Positions 43,655 through 52,740 are shown, numbered from the stretch's first letter. The stretch: DNA of 64,000 nucleotides from a gamma proteobacterium HTCC5015 (GCA_000155715.1 DS990604.1:39824-103823), one strand, 5' to 3'. A program made the numbers and translations. Notes: generated by a model not told the origin, from the sequence alone.

Positions 43655-43741
43655 AAAATATTATCTTTCGAGCAACTGGGCAAAGGGGGGGAAGGAGGGG
43701 CCCAGCTGCTCTCAGATAACGATAGGCTACTGCTAAATCAC
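43627..43741 (-). ncRNA. Small RNA, C-rich-loop family, copy C
   Basis: GTGATTTAGCAGTAGCCT at 43741-43724 is followed by a hairpin with outer arms TTATCT/AGATAA and a 12-base inner stem (43711-43700 with 43681-43670). The 18-nt loop (43699-43682) reads CCCTCCTTCCCCCCCTTT. The terminator differs from A and B (AGCCGCAGC-CTTT-GCTGCGGCT, T7) but has the same geometry. The stem sequence has changed almost fully versus copies A and B while loop length and composition and the 5' block are kept. This points to selection on the loop. Confidence 0.75.
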
Positions 43742-43746
43742 GAGCA

Positions 43747-43761
43747 TTGTGCAACGCACAA
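43747..43761 (-). promoter_or_regulatory. Palindrome TTGTGC-N3-GCACAA upstream of sRNA copy C
   Basis: A perfect palindrome of two six-base arms five bases upstream of the conserved block. Copy B has a weaker relative (TTGCGGTGCACAA). Thirteen bases (ATTGTGCAACGCA) also occur at 38745-38757 before the tiny-ORF transcript. Candidate binding site for a shared dimeric regulator. Confidence 0.5.
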
Positions 43762-43865
43762 TTAGAGTTTTCACCCTAGAGAATTTGTTGAGGCGCGACA
43801 CATTGCCTCGAAAAGCGACATGAGTGTATGCCACCTACTGTCAAGGCGGCGTGATGATGGGGTGT

Positions 43866-44420
43866 TTACGACTTTTTCTTGCGCGGGGAGCTACTGCGCG
43901 ACTTTTTGGCGCTGCGTTGCTTGTCTGAGCGGGGGGCGGGATTGTTCTCTGTGGTTTCGGGCTTGGGCGGCTTGCTGGTCGAATCGCTGCGGTGGCGCTG
44001 GAATCCTTTAATCATCGGCAGGTTTTCTTCGGCAAAGCGGTCGGCAAAGCGCGAGATTTGTTTTAGTGGGTTGGCGTTCATCACCGAGTGCAGCTGGTGG
44101 CGCAGCATGTCTTGTTGTTCGAGAAAGAGGCCGAGACTCTTTTCTAGGTACTCGCCCATCACGCCTTGCAGGCTGTCGCCGTAGAAGCGAATCAGTTGTT
44201 GCAGCATTTTGTTGCTAAAGATGGGGCTGCCGTCACAGGACTCTTGCTCGGAGATGATTTGCATCAAAATACTGCGCGTGATGTCCTTGCCGCTTTTGGA
44301 ATCCACCACTTGAAAACGCTCGTGATTGAGTACCAGCTCTTTGACATCGTCTAGGGTGACATAGCTGCTTTCGCAGGTGTCGTAGAGGCGACGGTTGGGG
44401 TACTTTTTTAGAATGCGCAT
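43866..44420 (-). CDS. phaR: Polyhydroxyalkanoate synthesis repressor
   Basis: A 184-residue regulator that senses PHA granules and represses phasin and PHA genes. The N-terminal DNA-binding domain begins ILKKYPNRRLYDT and runs through YVTLDDVKELVL, and the PHB-accumulation regulatory domain (SILMQIISEQE, then LQQLIRFYGDSLQGVMGEYLE) follows. The C-terminal 50 residues are low-complexity and basic (RSAKKSRSSSPRKKKS), an unstructured tail that is longer and more basic than usual. It lies 95 bases downstream of phaA on the same strand, so it is probably in one transcript with it. Confidence 0.95.
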   Translation of the reverse strand: MRILKKYPNRRLYDTCESSYVTLDDVKELVLNHERFQVVDSKSGKDITRSILMQIISEQESCDGSPIFSNKMLQQLIRFYGDSLQGVMGEYLEKSLGLFLEQQDMLRHQLHSVMNANPLKQISRFADRFAEENLPMIKGFQRHRSDSTSKPPKPETTENNPAPRSDKQRSAKKSRSSSPRKKKS

Positions 44421-44515
44421 GTCGTCGTTTTCCGTGCGGGCGATACGAGTAGATCCATGATTTTACGGGAAAAACGCGGCGGCACAAAAAAACCGCCGCG
44501 TTTTGGCGCGTTGCT

Positions 44516-45694
44516 TTAGCGTTCGACGGCTAAAGCCACTCCTTGGCCGCCGCCAATACACAGCGTGGCGAGACCCTTGTGGGCGTCTCGGCGCTGCATT
44601 TCGTGCAGCAGCGTGACGAGGATGCGGCAGCCCGAGGCGCCGATGGGGTGGCCAATAGCGATGGCGCCGCCGTTGACGTTGACCTTGTCGGCATCCCACT
44701 GCATGCCGCAATTGACGGACAGCGACTGGGCGGCAAAGGCCTCGTTAGATTCAATTAAATCCAAGTCGGCGGGTGTCCACTCGGCGCGGCTCAGGCAGCG
44801 CTGGCTGGCGGGAATGGGGCCGGTGCCCATAATGCGCGGATCGACGCCCGCGTTGGCGTAGGCTTTGATGGTGGCCAGCGGAGTGAGGCCTAGTTGTTGT
44901 GCCTTTTCGGCGCTCATCATTAGCACGGCGGCGGCGCCATCGTTCAAGCCCGAGGCATTGGCCGCGGTGACGGTGCCGTCTTTTTTGAAGGCGGGGCGCA
45001 GCTTGGCCATGCCGTCGAGGGTAGCGCCCGCGCGGATGTATTCGTCTTGATCAAACACCACGGGGTCGCCCTTGCGTTGGGGAATACTTACGGGGGTGAT
45101 TTCGGCGTCAAATTTGCCCGCCGCCTGAGCCGCTTCGGCTTTGTTTTGAGAGGCTGTAGCGAATTCGTCTTGCTGCTCGCGCGTGAGCTCGTACTCCTCG
45201 GCCACATTCTCTGCGGTAATGCCCATGTGGTAGTCGTTAAAGGCGTCCCACAGGCCGTCTTTGATCATGCTGTCTTCCAATTGCCAGTTGCCCATGCGCT
45301 GGCCCTGGCGCGAGCGCGGCAGCACGTGGGCCGAGGCACTCATGTTTTCTTGGCCGCCGGCAATGATGATGTCGGCGTCGCCACAGCGGATGGCTTGAGC
45401 GGCGAGATGCGTGGCTTTTAGGCCAGAGCCGCATACTTTGTTAATGGTAAGGGCGGGCACCGAGTAGGGTAGGCCTGCGGCAATCGAAGCTTGGCGCGCG
45501 GGGTTCTGGCCCTCGCCAGCCGTCAGTACTTGGCCCATGATGACTTCATCGACCTGATCGGCGGGTACGCCATTTTTCTCAACCAGCGCGCGGATGACCG
45601 TGGCGCCCAGATCGCTGGCGCGCACGCCGCTCAGGCTGCCGCCAAAGCTGCCGACGGCGGTGCGAGTGGCGTCGACGATAACTACATCTCTCAT
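44516..45694 (-). CDS. phaA: Acetyl-CoA acetyltransferase (beta-ketothiolase)
   Basis: Condenses two acetyl-CoA to acetoacetyl-CoA, the first PHB step. 392 residues from the ATG at 45694, which has GGGAG at correct spacing; a start 12 bases upstream is less likely. The nucleophilic Cys is in [10 protein letters not shown] (about 85-94), [17 protein letters not shown] carries the catalytic His and [10 protein letters not shown] the second Cys. The neighbour phaR on the same strand makes a PHB role likely; degradative AtoB is the alternative. phaB and phaC are not in the window. Confidence 0.95.
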   Translation of the reverse strand: MRDVVIVDATRTAVGSFGGSLSGVRASDLGATVIRALVEKNGVPADQVDEVIMGQVLTAGEGQNPARQASIAAGLPYSVPALTINKVCGSGLKATHLAAQAIRCGDADIIIAGGQENMSASAHVLPRSRQGQRMGNWQLEDSMIKDGLWDAFNDYHMGITAENVAEEYELTREQQDEFATASQNKAEAAQAAGKFDAEITPVSIPQRKGDPVVFDQDEYIRAGATLDGMAKLRPAFKKDGTVTAANASGLNDGAAAVLMMSAEKAQQLGLTPLATIKAYANAGVDPRIMGTGPIPASQRCLSRAEWTPADLDLIESNEAFAAQSLSVNCGMQWDADKVNVNGGAIAIGHPIGASGCRILVTLLHEMQRRDAHKGLATLCIGGGQGVALAVER

Positions 45695-45776
45695 GGTGAC
45701 TCCCAAAAACCGTTGTTTTTCTTTGCGATAAAGTGACGCAGTATAAAGGGCATGAAGTCTGTCATTAAGTGAATAA

Positions 45777-47090
45777 TTGGCTGTGAGAGAACATTTAGAG
45801 ATTCTGTGGCGCAGTTTTTGCCGCCTGTTGGTGCGCTTGCTCTACGCCCGTGTTGAGGTTATGGGCTTGGACAACTTGCCCGAGCAAGGTCCCGTGATTG
45901 TCTGTGCCAATCATGTGAATTCGCTTGTGGATGGCTTGGTGGTGCAGTCGTTGACGGCGAGAACGCTGCGCCCGGTGGCTCGCAAGCGCTTGTTTGATCT
46001 GCCCGTGATCGGTTGGTTGCTCGATGCCATTCGCGCCGTGCCCGTCTACTCGCGCGCCTATGGCGATCAGGGGCAGAACCGCGGTGGGTTTGCGCGCCTG
46101 TTTGAAATGATCGACGCCGGTGAGGCCGTTTTGATTTTTCCAGAGGGGCACTCGCACCATCGCACGCAGCTACAGCCGATTAAAACGGGCGCCGCTCGCA
46201 TGGTGCTAGAAGCCCGCGGTCACGAGAGAGCGGTGCCCGTCGTGATCCCTGTCGGCATTACTTACACCGAGCCCACGCGGTTTCGCCGCAGTGTGTTGGT
46301 GCAGGTGGGCGCGCCCGTCGCGACTCACGGTTTGCCCGAGGGCGCGGAGGTCGAGGCCCTGACCCAGCGTATTCAGCGGCGCATGGAGTCGCAGCTACTC
46401 GGCGCCTCATCGTGGGAAGAGCTGGAGTTTGTTTTGAGCCTCGCGCCTTTCTTTGAGCTGCGGCAAACTCGGCCGCAGTACAGCAACCACATTGCGAGTT
46501 TTAAGCTGTTGTTGTCCCGCCGCCATCGCTTGCAGTCCGAGCATCCCGAGTTGATGCGAGGGCTGATCCAAGATCTCGACGAGTTCAGTGCCCAGTGCGA
46601 TTGGTATGGCATTGGCAACTACGAGTTGGGCGTCGACTATCAACCCAAAATGATGCTGGGCTTCGTCGCGCGGGCCTTGAGCTTTACTTTTTTGGCGGTG
46701 CCGATTGGCATCTGGGGCGGCATCAACAATAGCTTGGCTTGGCTGGGGCTGTGTATCGGCATGCGCTACGCCCGCTACGAAGCCCATCAAAAAGACACGG
46801 CGCGGGCCGTTGGCGGACTGTTTATGGCCCTCGTGTTTTGGTCGGCACAGACACTCGTGGTGTACTGCTTGTTTGAGAGCCGCTGGTGGGCGGCGCTGTA
46901 TGCGCTGTCGCTGCCAATCAGCACGGTCACGCTATTGCTGATGCGCGAGCAGCGCTACCGAATCATCGGTCGTATCAAGGTGTTTTGGGTGTTTATTTGG
47001 CAGCGTGAAATGTACGCTTATCTCAAGCGTCGCCGCCAGCGCATTGAGCAACGCTTGGCCGAGGCTGTACGCCATGCGCGCGCCTTATAA
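45777..47090 (+). CDS. PlsC-type acyltransferase with C-terminal membrane segments
   Basis: A 437-residue protein. The N-terminal half is a glycerolphosphate acyltransferase domain: NHVNSLVD (H-x4-D motif), [14 protein letters not shown], and [10 protein letters not shown], with [10 protein letters not shown] later. The C-terminal half has helical soluble sequence, then three to four hydrophobic helices (about 295-320, 340-385) absent from plain PlsC. The start is likely TTG at 45777 or GTG at 45783, neither with a strong RBS. It is divergent from phaA. It could be a lysophospholipid or ornithine-lipid-type acyltransferase; the substrate is unknown. Confidence 0.85.
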   Translation: MAVREHLEILWRSFCRLLVRLLYARVEVMGLDNLPEQGPVIVCANHVNSLVDGLVVQSLTARTLRPVARKRLFDLPVIGWLLDAIRAVPVYSRAYGDQGQNRGGFARLFEMIDAGEAVLIFPEGHSHHRTQLQPIKTGAARMVLEARGHERAVPVVIPVGITYTEPTRFRRSVLVQVGAPVATHGLPEGAEVEALTQRIQRRMESQLLGASSWEELEFVLSLAPFFELRQTRPQYSNHIASFKLLLSRRHRLQSEHPELMRGLIQDLDEFSAQCDWYGIGNYELGVDYQPKMMLGFVARALSFTFLAVPIGIWGGINNSLAWLGLCIGMRYARYEAHQKDTARAVGGLFMALVFWSAQTLVVYCLFESRWWAALYALSLPISTVTLLLMREQRYRIIGRIKVFWVFIWQREMYAYLKRRRQRIEQRLAEAVRHARAL

Positions 47091-47201
47091 CCTTTAGTTG
47101 TTAAAGCGGGTGTTTTTGACAAAAGAAGTCATTTCACTTCCTATGAAGAAAGGCTTAAAACGCGCCTTTAAAAACTGCGATCACTGATTGAGGAGTTGGG
47201 G

Positions 47202-48239
47202 ATGAATGTAGGGTTTTTAATTGAAGACTGGGCTCATATCGAGCCGGGCAAAAGTTCGACACTGTTGTTGATTCAAGAGTGTATGTTGCGCGGTCACCGC
47301 GTGTCGGTGGTCTATCCCAGCAATTTAACCGTGCGCAACAATGTGGCCCACGGTTTTTGCCGCGTGCTTCAGGAGATGGAAAAAGTCCCCGATTCGGCTG
47401 CGAGCTTTTATAAAAAGGTGAAGTTTGAGGAGCAGATGTTGCCCCTGCAGGGCTTTGACTGCATTGTGATTCGCAAGGATCCACCCATCGATCCCATTAT
47501 GCTCAATTTCCTCGACTCGGTGAAAAATCAAACCGTTGTGATTAACGATATCGACGGTTTGCGCAAAGCCAATAACAAGCTGTACACGACCACTTTTCAC
47601 GACCCCAATAATGCCTTTTTGCCGGTGACGCACGTCTCTAAAAACAAAGAGTATTTAAAGCGAATGATCGCCGAGTCGCCCACGGAGCGCATGATTTTAA
47701 AACCGCTCGATGGTTCGGGCGGGCGCGGCGTGATCGTGCTTGAGCGCGATGCGAAGGAAAACACGAACTCGCTGCTGGATTTTTACATCAACACCCGCAG
47801 CGACACCTCGAACTATGTGATTTTGCAGGAGTATATCGAGGGCGCCCACGAGGGAGATGTACGCGTCTTGATGCTCAATGGAAAACCCATCGGCGCCTAC
47901 CAGCGCAAGCCCTCCGATGGCGATTTGCGAGCCAATATTCATGTTGGGGGTACTGCGCATAAGTACAAGCTCACGGAGAGCCAGCGGCATGTGTGTAAAA
48001 AAGTCGGGCCGCGCTTGGCGGCGGACGGCCTGTACTTTGTCGGCCTCGATATGATTGGCGATAAAATTTTAGAAGTGAATGTGATGAACCCGGGTGGCAT
48101 CACCAATATCAATCGCTTGAACAAAGTGAAGCTGCAGCGTCAGGTGGTCGATTTTTACGAAGAGAAAGTCAACGAGTGGGCGGAGCATCGCGCCGAACTT
48201 GAGTACATTTTTCAGCGTTTGAACGAATTGCGTCATTAG
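47202..48239 (+). CDS. ATP-grasp ligase, glutathione synthetase-like
   Basis: 345 residues from the ATG at 47202, which has GAGGAG upstream. The ATP-grasp core is clear: MILKPLDGSGGRGVIVL (ATP loop), VILQEYIEGAHEGDVRVLMLNGKPIGAY, then DMIGDKILEVNVMNPGG with the metal-binding residues. It resembles GshB but with a different N-terminal domain (MNVGFLIEDWAHIEPG), and gshA is not adjacent. It starts a five-gene run ending in an AspA-type deacylase; a second ATP-grasp enzyme (RimK) lies further along. It may ligate an amino acid to a peptide or small molecule. Confidence 0.87.
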   Translation: MNVGFLIEDWAHIEPGKSSTLLLIQECMLRGHRVSVVYPSNLTVRNNVAHGFCRVLQEMEKVPDSAASFYKKVKFEEQMLPLQGFDCIVIRKDPPIDPIMLNFLDSVKNQTVVINDIDGLRKANNKLYTTTFHDPNNAFLPVTHVSKNKEYLKRMIAESPTERMILKPLDGSGGRGVIVLERDAKENTNSLLDFYINTRSDTSNYVILQEYIEGAHEGDVRVLMLNGKPIGAYQRKPSDGDLRANIHVGGTAHKYKLTESQRHVCKKVGPRLAADGLYFVGLDMIGDKILEVNVMNPGGITNINRLNKVKLQRQVVDFYEEKVNEWAEHRAELEYIFQRLNELRH

Positions 48240-48276
48240 TGGCCGGCCGCACACTGAGCGGCGGCGGGGGGGAGAG

Positions 48277-49242
48277 ATGAAAGCGTGGTATTTTGAACGG
48301 GGTCGCCTGCAAGCGTTGGCGCCCGAGTCGCTGGACGAAGCTTTGTCGCGCGAGGGCAAGGGCTGGCTATGGCTGGCCTTTGAAGCGCGCGAGGTCAGCA
48401 AGCCCAGCTTTGGCGCTTACGCCAAGCAATTCGAATTACACACACTGGCGCTGACGGACGCCAAGCGACCGCGACACCCGCCCAAGTACGAACACTTCGA
48501 CGAGAACGAGTATTTAATTCTTCGAGAGAATTTAAGTCACACGGATATTTGTGATTTTGAGTTTGCGCCCATTTCCATTTTTTGGGGGGAGCGCTGGTTG
48601 CTGACTATCCAACACCGCTACTCGACGGCGATGGAGTCGGTGTTGCGCGAGCTGCAAGAGAAAACCAGTCGGCACATCACGCAGCCCGTCGATGCGGTCG
48701 TGCGCTTGTCTAGGCGTGTTAACGATCACTATGCCGAGCAGTTGCTGCGCATCGAGGAGCGCTTGGAAATCATGGAGGATTCGATTGAAGCGCAACATTC
48801 GGACGATTATTTAAAAGAAGTGCTCAGCGAGAGCACGACGCTCAAGCAAATGGCTCGCTCGCTGCGCTATCAGCACACTGCGCTGGGGGCTATTGCCAAA
48901 GCGCATAAAAAGTCGACCCAACACAGTGAACACTTGTTGCAAGATGTGTTGGAAAACGTCGACCGCGCGGCGACGATGGCGCAAATGCTGGCGGAGATTA
49001 GCTCCGACTTAATGAATGCCTTTCTCTCGCTTCACGCTCATCGCCTCAATCGCATTATGCAGGTGCTCACTGTGTGTACGGCGGTGTTTTTGCCGCTGAC
49101 TTTGATTGCAGGCATCTACGGCATGAACTTTGAAATCATGCCCGAGCTCAAAGTGCCTTGGGGCTACCCCTTGGCGCTGGTGATTATGGCGTCCTGCGCG
49201 GGCGGGATGTTGTACGGGTTTAAGCGAATCAATTGGTTGTAG
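48277..49242 (+). CDS. CorA/ZntB-family divalent cation transporter
   Basis: A 321-residue inner-membrane transporter. The long N-terminal cytosolic domain (with helix-rich LLRIEERLEIMEDSIEAQ) is followed by two C-terminal membrane helices and the signature YGMNFE loop at about 281-286. It may carry Mg, Zn or similar. ZntB-type length and a positively charged tail (KRINWL) are present, but the substrate cannot be read. GGGGGGAGAG precedes the ATG. It is four bases from mscS, so it is in the same operon. Confidence 0.9.
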   Translation: MKAWYFERGRLQALAPESLDEALSREGKGWLWLAFEAREVSKPSFGAYAKQFELHTLALTDAKRPRHPPKYEHFDENEYLILRENLSHTDICDFEFAPISIFWGERWLLTIQHRYSTAMESVLRELQEKTSRHITQPVDAVVRLSRRVNDHYAEQLLRIEERLEIMEDSIEAQHSDDYLKEVLSESTTLKQMARSLRYQHTALGAIAKAHKKSTQHSEHLLQDVLENVDRAATMAQMLAEISSDLMNAFLSLHAHRLNRIMQVLTVCTAVFLPLTLIAGIYGMNFEIMPELKVPWGYPLALVIMASCAGGMLYGFKRINWL

Positions 49243-49246
49243 TGCC

Positions 49247-50140
49247 ATGAATGAACTGTTGCAAAAAGAACTGATCACCATCGGTGAATTTACGCTCAAA
49301 GTGTACGACTTGGTGGTCTTTGGTGCGCTGGCCTTGGGGGCCATCGTGGTCTCCATCGTCATGCGGATTATGATCAATCGCTTGGCCGAGGGACGCGACG
49401 TGCGCGAGCAGGCCAATATTCATATTGTTGGCAAGCTGGTCTACTACGTTTTGCTGGTCGTCGGCTTTATGCTGGCGCTGTCATCGCTGGGTATGGATAT
49501 CTCTAAAATCGCTCTTCTCGCCAGTGCGCTGTCGGTGGGGATTGGTTTTGGCCTGCAGTCGGTGTTTAACAATTTTGTCTCTGGCATCATTTTGCTGTTT
49601 GAGCGCAGCATCAAAGTGGGTGATGTCGTGGAGCTGGAAGACGGCATGCTGGGCACGGTGCGCGAGATCAATATCCGCAGCACCCGAGTCAACACGCCCG
49701 ACAATATGGATGTGATTGTGCCCAACTCCGAATTTGTCAGTACGCGGGTCAGAAACTGGACGTTTAGCGATCGCTACCGTCGCGTGCGCGTGCCCTTTGG
49801 CGTGCACTACAAAAGCGATAAAGAGGTGGTGAGAAAAGCGGCTTTGGAGGCGGCGTCCCGCGTGCCGCTGACGATTACGGATGTTGAAGACCGAGCGCCT
49901 CAAGCGTGGTTGTTAGAGTTTGGTGACAATTCACTGAACTTTGAACTGATTGTCTGGGTAGACCCCAAGGCCGTTTCTAAACCGATGGCGCTGCGCGCCT
50001 CTTATATGTGGGAGTTGGAAACCAGCTTTAAAGAGTACGATATTGAAATTCCCTACCCTCAGCGCGACATACATTTGCGCACCGTCTATGGTGAAGAGGA
50101 TGCGCCCATTCCCCTCTCTCAGTCACAGGAGTCCCCATGA
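49247..50140 (+). CDS. MscS-family mechanosensitive channel
   Basis: A 297-residue small-conductance channel protein. Three N-terminal hydrophobic helices end in the pore-lining Gly/Ala-rich helix ([26 protein letters not shown]), followed by the beta-domain [23 protein letters not shown] and [15 protein letters not shown]. These vent osmolytes on hypo-osmotic shock. It is coupled by a 4-base overlap with the following RimK-type ligase, and stands 3 kb from the ectoine genes, so it fits an osmoadaptation region. Confidence 0.94.
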   Translation: MNELLQKELITIGEFTLKVYDLVVFGALALGAIVVSIVMRIMINRLAEGRDVREQANIHIVGKLVYYVLLVVGFMLALSSLGMDISKIALLASALSVGIGFGLQSVFNNFVSGIILLFERSIKVGDVVELEDGMLGTVREINIRSTRVNTPDNMDVIVPNSEFVSTRVRNWTFSDRYRRVRVPFGVHYKSDKEVVRKAALEAASRVPLTITDVEDRAPQAWLLEFGDNSLNFELIVWVDPKAVSKPMALRASYMWELETSFKEYDIEIPYPQRDIHLRTVYGEEDAPIPLSQSQESP

Positions 50141-51042
50141 AAATTGCGATTCTTTCCCGCGGCCCCAAACTGTACAGCACGCGCCGCCTTGTTGAAGCCG
50201 CCGCCCAGCGCGGTCATCAGGTGCAGGTGCTCGACACCATTAAGTGCTACATGGATATTACTTCGGCGGATCCGGCCATTTTGTACGAGGGCGAAGAACT
50301 CGATGAGTTTGATGCTGTGATTCCGCGCATTGGGTCGTCGATTACCGATTACGGCTTAGCCGTGGTGCGCCAATTTGAAATGATCGGCACTTTCTCCCTC
50401 GTCGAGTCCATTGCCTTGGGTCGCTCTCGCGATAAATTGCGGTCTTTGCAATTGATGTCGCGCAAAGGCGTGGGGCTACCTAAAACCAGCTTTGCCCACG
50501 ATGTGCACAACACCCGCGAATTGATTCGCTTGGTCGGTGGTGCGCCCCTGGTCGTTAAACTGTGCAATGGCACCCAAGGGCGCGGTGTCGTATTGGCCGA
50601 GACGATCAAGGCGGCGGAGAGTGTGATCGACGCGTTTCGCGAGCTCAATGCTGACTTTCTGGTGCAGGAGTTTATTAAAGAGGCGGGCGGTTCCGATGTG
50701 CGCTGTTTTGTGATCGGCAATAAAGTCGTCGCTGCAATGAAGCGCTCGGCTGCCGCCGGTGAGTTCCGCTCTAATCTACACCGCGGCGGCTCTGCCGAAC
50801 TGACCAAAATCACACCCGCTGAGCGGGCCACGGCGGTGAAAGCCGCCAAGGTTATGGGGCTGCGCGTGGCGGGCGTCGACTTGTTGCGGGCGGAGCGTGG
50901 CCCGCTGGTGATGGAGGTGAATAGCTCGCCGGGACTGGAGGGTATCGAGAAGGCCACGGGCAAAGATGTCGCGGTGGCGATCGTCAAGCATATTGAAGAG
51001 AACGCCAAACCCTTTAATAACCGTGCGCGCGGCAAGGGGTAA
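50137..51042 (+). CDS. rimK: RimK-family alpha-L-glutamate ligase
   Basis: A 301-residue ATP-grasp enzyme that in E. coli adds glutamates to the C-terminus of ribosomal protein S6. [18 protein letters not shown] is the family start; the ATP loop is [17 protein letters not shown], then [19 protein letters not shown] and the metal site [18 protein letters not shown]. It is the second ATP-grasp enzyme of this run, overlapping mscS by four bases and three bases before an AspA-type deacylase. S6 is one possible target; poly-glutamate or other peptide products are others. Confidence 0.93.
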   Translation: MKIAILSRGPKLYSTRRLVEAAAQRGHQVQVLDTIKCYMDITSADPAILYEGEELDEFDAVIPRIGSSITDYGLAVVRQFEMIGTFSLVESIALGRSRDKLRSLQLMSRKGVGLPKTSFAHDVHNTRELIRLVGGAPLVVKLCNGTQGRGVVLAETIKAAESVIDAFRELNADFLVQEFIKEAGGSDVRCFVIGNKVVAAMKRSAAAGEFRSNLHRGGSAELTKITPAERATAVKAAKVMGLRVAGVDLLRAERGPLVMEVNSSPGLEGIEKATGKDVAVAIVKHIEENAKPFNNRARGKG

Positions 51043-51045
51043 CGG

Positions 51046-52167
51046 GTGGCTCAGAGCAGTGAAAACAGCGCGGGTAAAAAGCGCCGCATGAAGAAAAAAA
51101 CAAAGCAGCGGGCCGACGATATTTTAACGGTCGCGGGTCAGGACATTCGGCCGGGGGAAGTGCGGACGATCGATTTCGATTTGGCGCCGCTCTATACACA
51201 CTCCGAGCTGGCGGTGCCTATTCATGTGATTCGCGGCAAGCGCCCAGGGCCTCGTTTGTTTGTGAGTGCGGCGATCCACGGCGATGAAATCAACGGCGTC
51301 GAGATCATTCGCCGCGTGCTTAAAGACATCACACCGGGCAAGTTGCGCGGCGACTTAATTGCGATTCCCGTGGTGAATATCTACGGCTTTATCAATCACG
51401 CTCGCTATCTTCCCGACGGGCGCGACCTCAATCGCTCTTTTCCGGGGTCTCCCAAAGGCTCCCTGTCGGGCCGCGTGGCGCACAGCTTTTTAAATGAAAT
51501 CATCGACTTGTGTACACATGGCATCGATTTGCACACAGGGGCGCGACACCGCAGTAATCTGCCGCAGATACGCGCGAACCTCAGCGACGAGGAAACCCTC
51601 AACTTGGCGCGCGCTTTTGGCGTGCCCGTGTTGCTCGATGCCAAATTGCGCGATGGTTCGCTGCGCGCCGCAGCTGTCGAGCGCAATGTGCCGATTTTGT
51701 TGTACGAGGCGGGCGAGGCGCTGCGCTTTGATGAAGTGTGTATCCGAGCGGGCTACCGCGGTGTGATGAATGTCATGCGCTCGCTGGGCATGTTGGCTAA
51801 AAGCCGCAGAAAGCCACCGCAAGAGCCTATGATCGCCGAGCAATCGAATTGGGTGAGAGCGCCCGCCAGTGGCATTATGCGGGCGGTGATTCCTCTGGGG
51901 GGGCAAACGCGCAAAGGCGATGTGCTCGGCGTGATCGCCAACCCGCTGGGCGATTGGGAAGTCGAGGTCAAAGCCCCCGCCGAGGGTATCGTGATTGGGC
52001 GAACCTTTTTGCCCTTGGTGTACGAGGGCGATGCGCTGTTCCACATCGCGTGGTATCGCAAGCGCTCTGACGCGCTCTTAGAGCAGGTGGAGAGTTGGCA
52101 GAATATCCTCGACCCTAACGAGCCTTCAGACGACCAACAGGGCAGTGGCGAACCGCCCATCGTCTAG
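51046..52167 (+). CDS. Succinylglutamate desuccinylase/aspartoacylase-family deacylase
   Basis: A 373-residue zinc hydrolase of the AstE/AspA group. GTG start at 51046 after AAGGGG. The zinc ligands are H78 and E81 in HGDEINGVE and H163 in GIDLHTGA, with GRDLNRSFPG between. A very basic N-terminal 22 residues (KKRRMKKKTKQR) and a C-terminal biotinyl-lipoyl-like sandwich (GIMRAVIPLGGQTRKGDVLGV onward) are additional to the catalytic domain. It closes an operon with RimK, MscS, CorA and a GshB-like ligase. It probably removes an acyl group from an N-acyl amino acid or peptide; real substrate unknown. Confidence 0.9.
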   Translation: MAQSSENSAGKKRRMKKKTKQRADDILTVAGQDIRPGEVRTIDFDLAPLYTHSELAVPIHVIRGKRPGPRLFVSAAIHGDEINGVEIIRRVLKDITPGKLRGDLIAIPVVNIYGFINHARYLPDGRDLNRSFPGSPKGSLSGRVAHSFLNEIIDLCTHGIDLHTGARHRSNLPQIRANLSDEETLNLARAFGVPVLLDAKLRDGSLRAAAVERNVPILLYEAGEALRFDEVCIRAGYRGVMNVMRSLGMLAKSRRKPPQEPMIAEQSNWVRAPASGIMRAVIPLGGQTRKGDVLGVIANPLGDWEVEVKAPAEGIVIGRTFLPLVYEGDALFHIAWYRKRSDALLEQVESWQNILDPNEPSDDQQGSGEPPIV

Positions 52168-52179
52168 TGACGCGCTGTG

Positions 52180-52671
52180 CTACTTGTGTTCGTGTTGTTG
52201 GTGGCGGTCGATGTCGCCAACATCGAGCACCGGCGAGGCGTCGATGTTTTGAGCGTCCATCATTTCCGCGACGCGTTGCAGCGAGGCGATAATCATCGAT
52301 TGTTCCCACTCTTTGAGGTTGTCGAAGGCGCTGACAAAATTTTGTTGCAGCGGCGTTGGCGCGTCTTGCACTTTGCTGAGGCCTTCGGCGGTGAGTGAGG
52401 CGTAGACTTTGCGCTTGTCCTTTTCGCTGCGCTGGCGCACCACCCAGCCGCGCTTCTCAATGCGGTCTAAAATATTGGTGATGGTGGCCTGGCTTAAATT
52501 GACCTGACGCGCTAGATCGCCCGCGGTAATTTCTACGGCTTCGCGGATGGTTTGCATGATTAACAACTGTGGCGAGGTCAGCCCGGTGGCCTTGCTCAAA
52601 CGCTTGGAATTGAGGTCGGTGGCGCGGATGAGTCGGCGCAGGGAGACCAACACCTCTTCGTGTTTTTGCAT
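52180..52671 (-). CDS. ectR: MarR-family regulator of the ectoine operon
   Basis: A 163-residue winged-helix regulator related to EctR1, the repressor of ectABC-ask in methylotrophs such as Methylophaga. The wHTH is ITAGDLARQVNLSQATITNILDRIEKRGWVVRQRSEKDKRKV. The start at 52671 is chosen because a TATAAT promoter hexamer (52710-52705) lies inside the longer alternative that begins at 52716. It is divergent from ectA with two inverted 12-base operators in the gap, and convergent with the deacylase gene. Repression relieved at high salt is the expected control. Confidence 0.9.
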   Translation of the reverse strand: MQKHEEVLVSLRRLIRATDLNSKRLSKATGLTSPQLLIMQTIREAVEITAGDLARQVNLSQATITNILDRIEKRGWVVRQRSEKDKRKVYASLTAEGLSKVQDAPTPLQQNFVSAFDNLKEWEQSMIIASLQRVAEMMDAQNIDASPVLDVGDIDRHQQHEHK

Positions 52672-52728
52672 GTCGTCATCGGGAAGTAGTCTTAAGGCCG
52701 TACTATTATAGCGCATAGGTATAACGTT

Positions 52729-52740
52729 AAATTACTTTGA
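52729..52740 (-). promoter_or_regulatory. Candidate EctR operator at the ectR promoter
   Basis: AAATTACTTTGA; its exact reverse complement occurs at 52843-52854. Lies about 18-29 bases upstream of the ectR TATAAT, in its -35 region, fitting autoregulation. Confidence 0.6.

Larger units (their letters stand above)
43090..43865. other. Gene-free stretch between metY and phaR with sRNA copies B and C
   Basis: 43090-43325 is the metY leader or promoter region, with no recognised riboswitch. Copy B (43326-43437), about 190 AT-rich bases and then copy C (43627-43741) follow, all on the minus strand. Short frames across this stretch overlap the RNA hairpins and have no RBS. 43762-43865 holds the phaR 3' flank, with no terminator seen. 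Confidence 0.75.

Noticed and set aside
43429-43683. Short minus-strand frames over the small RNAs
   Set aside because: They cross terminator hairpins and have no ribosome binding site.
43326-43741. sRNA copies B and C as riboswitch or attenuator of metY
   Set aside because: Each has its own terminator, copy B ends over 230 bases before the metY start, and copy A is downstream of metY. No SAM-riboswitch core was seen.
44477-44512. Terminator between phaA and phaR
   Set aside because: A T7 run exists but the stem (CGCC/GGCG) is only four bases; too weak to call, and the genes may be cotranscribed.
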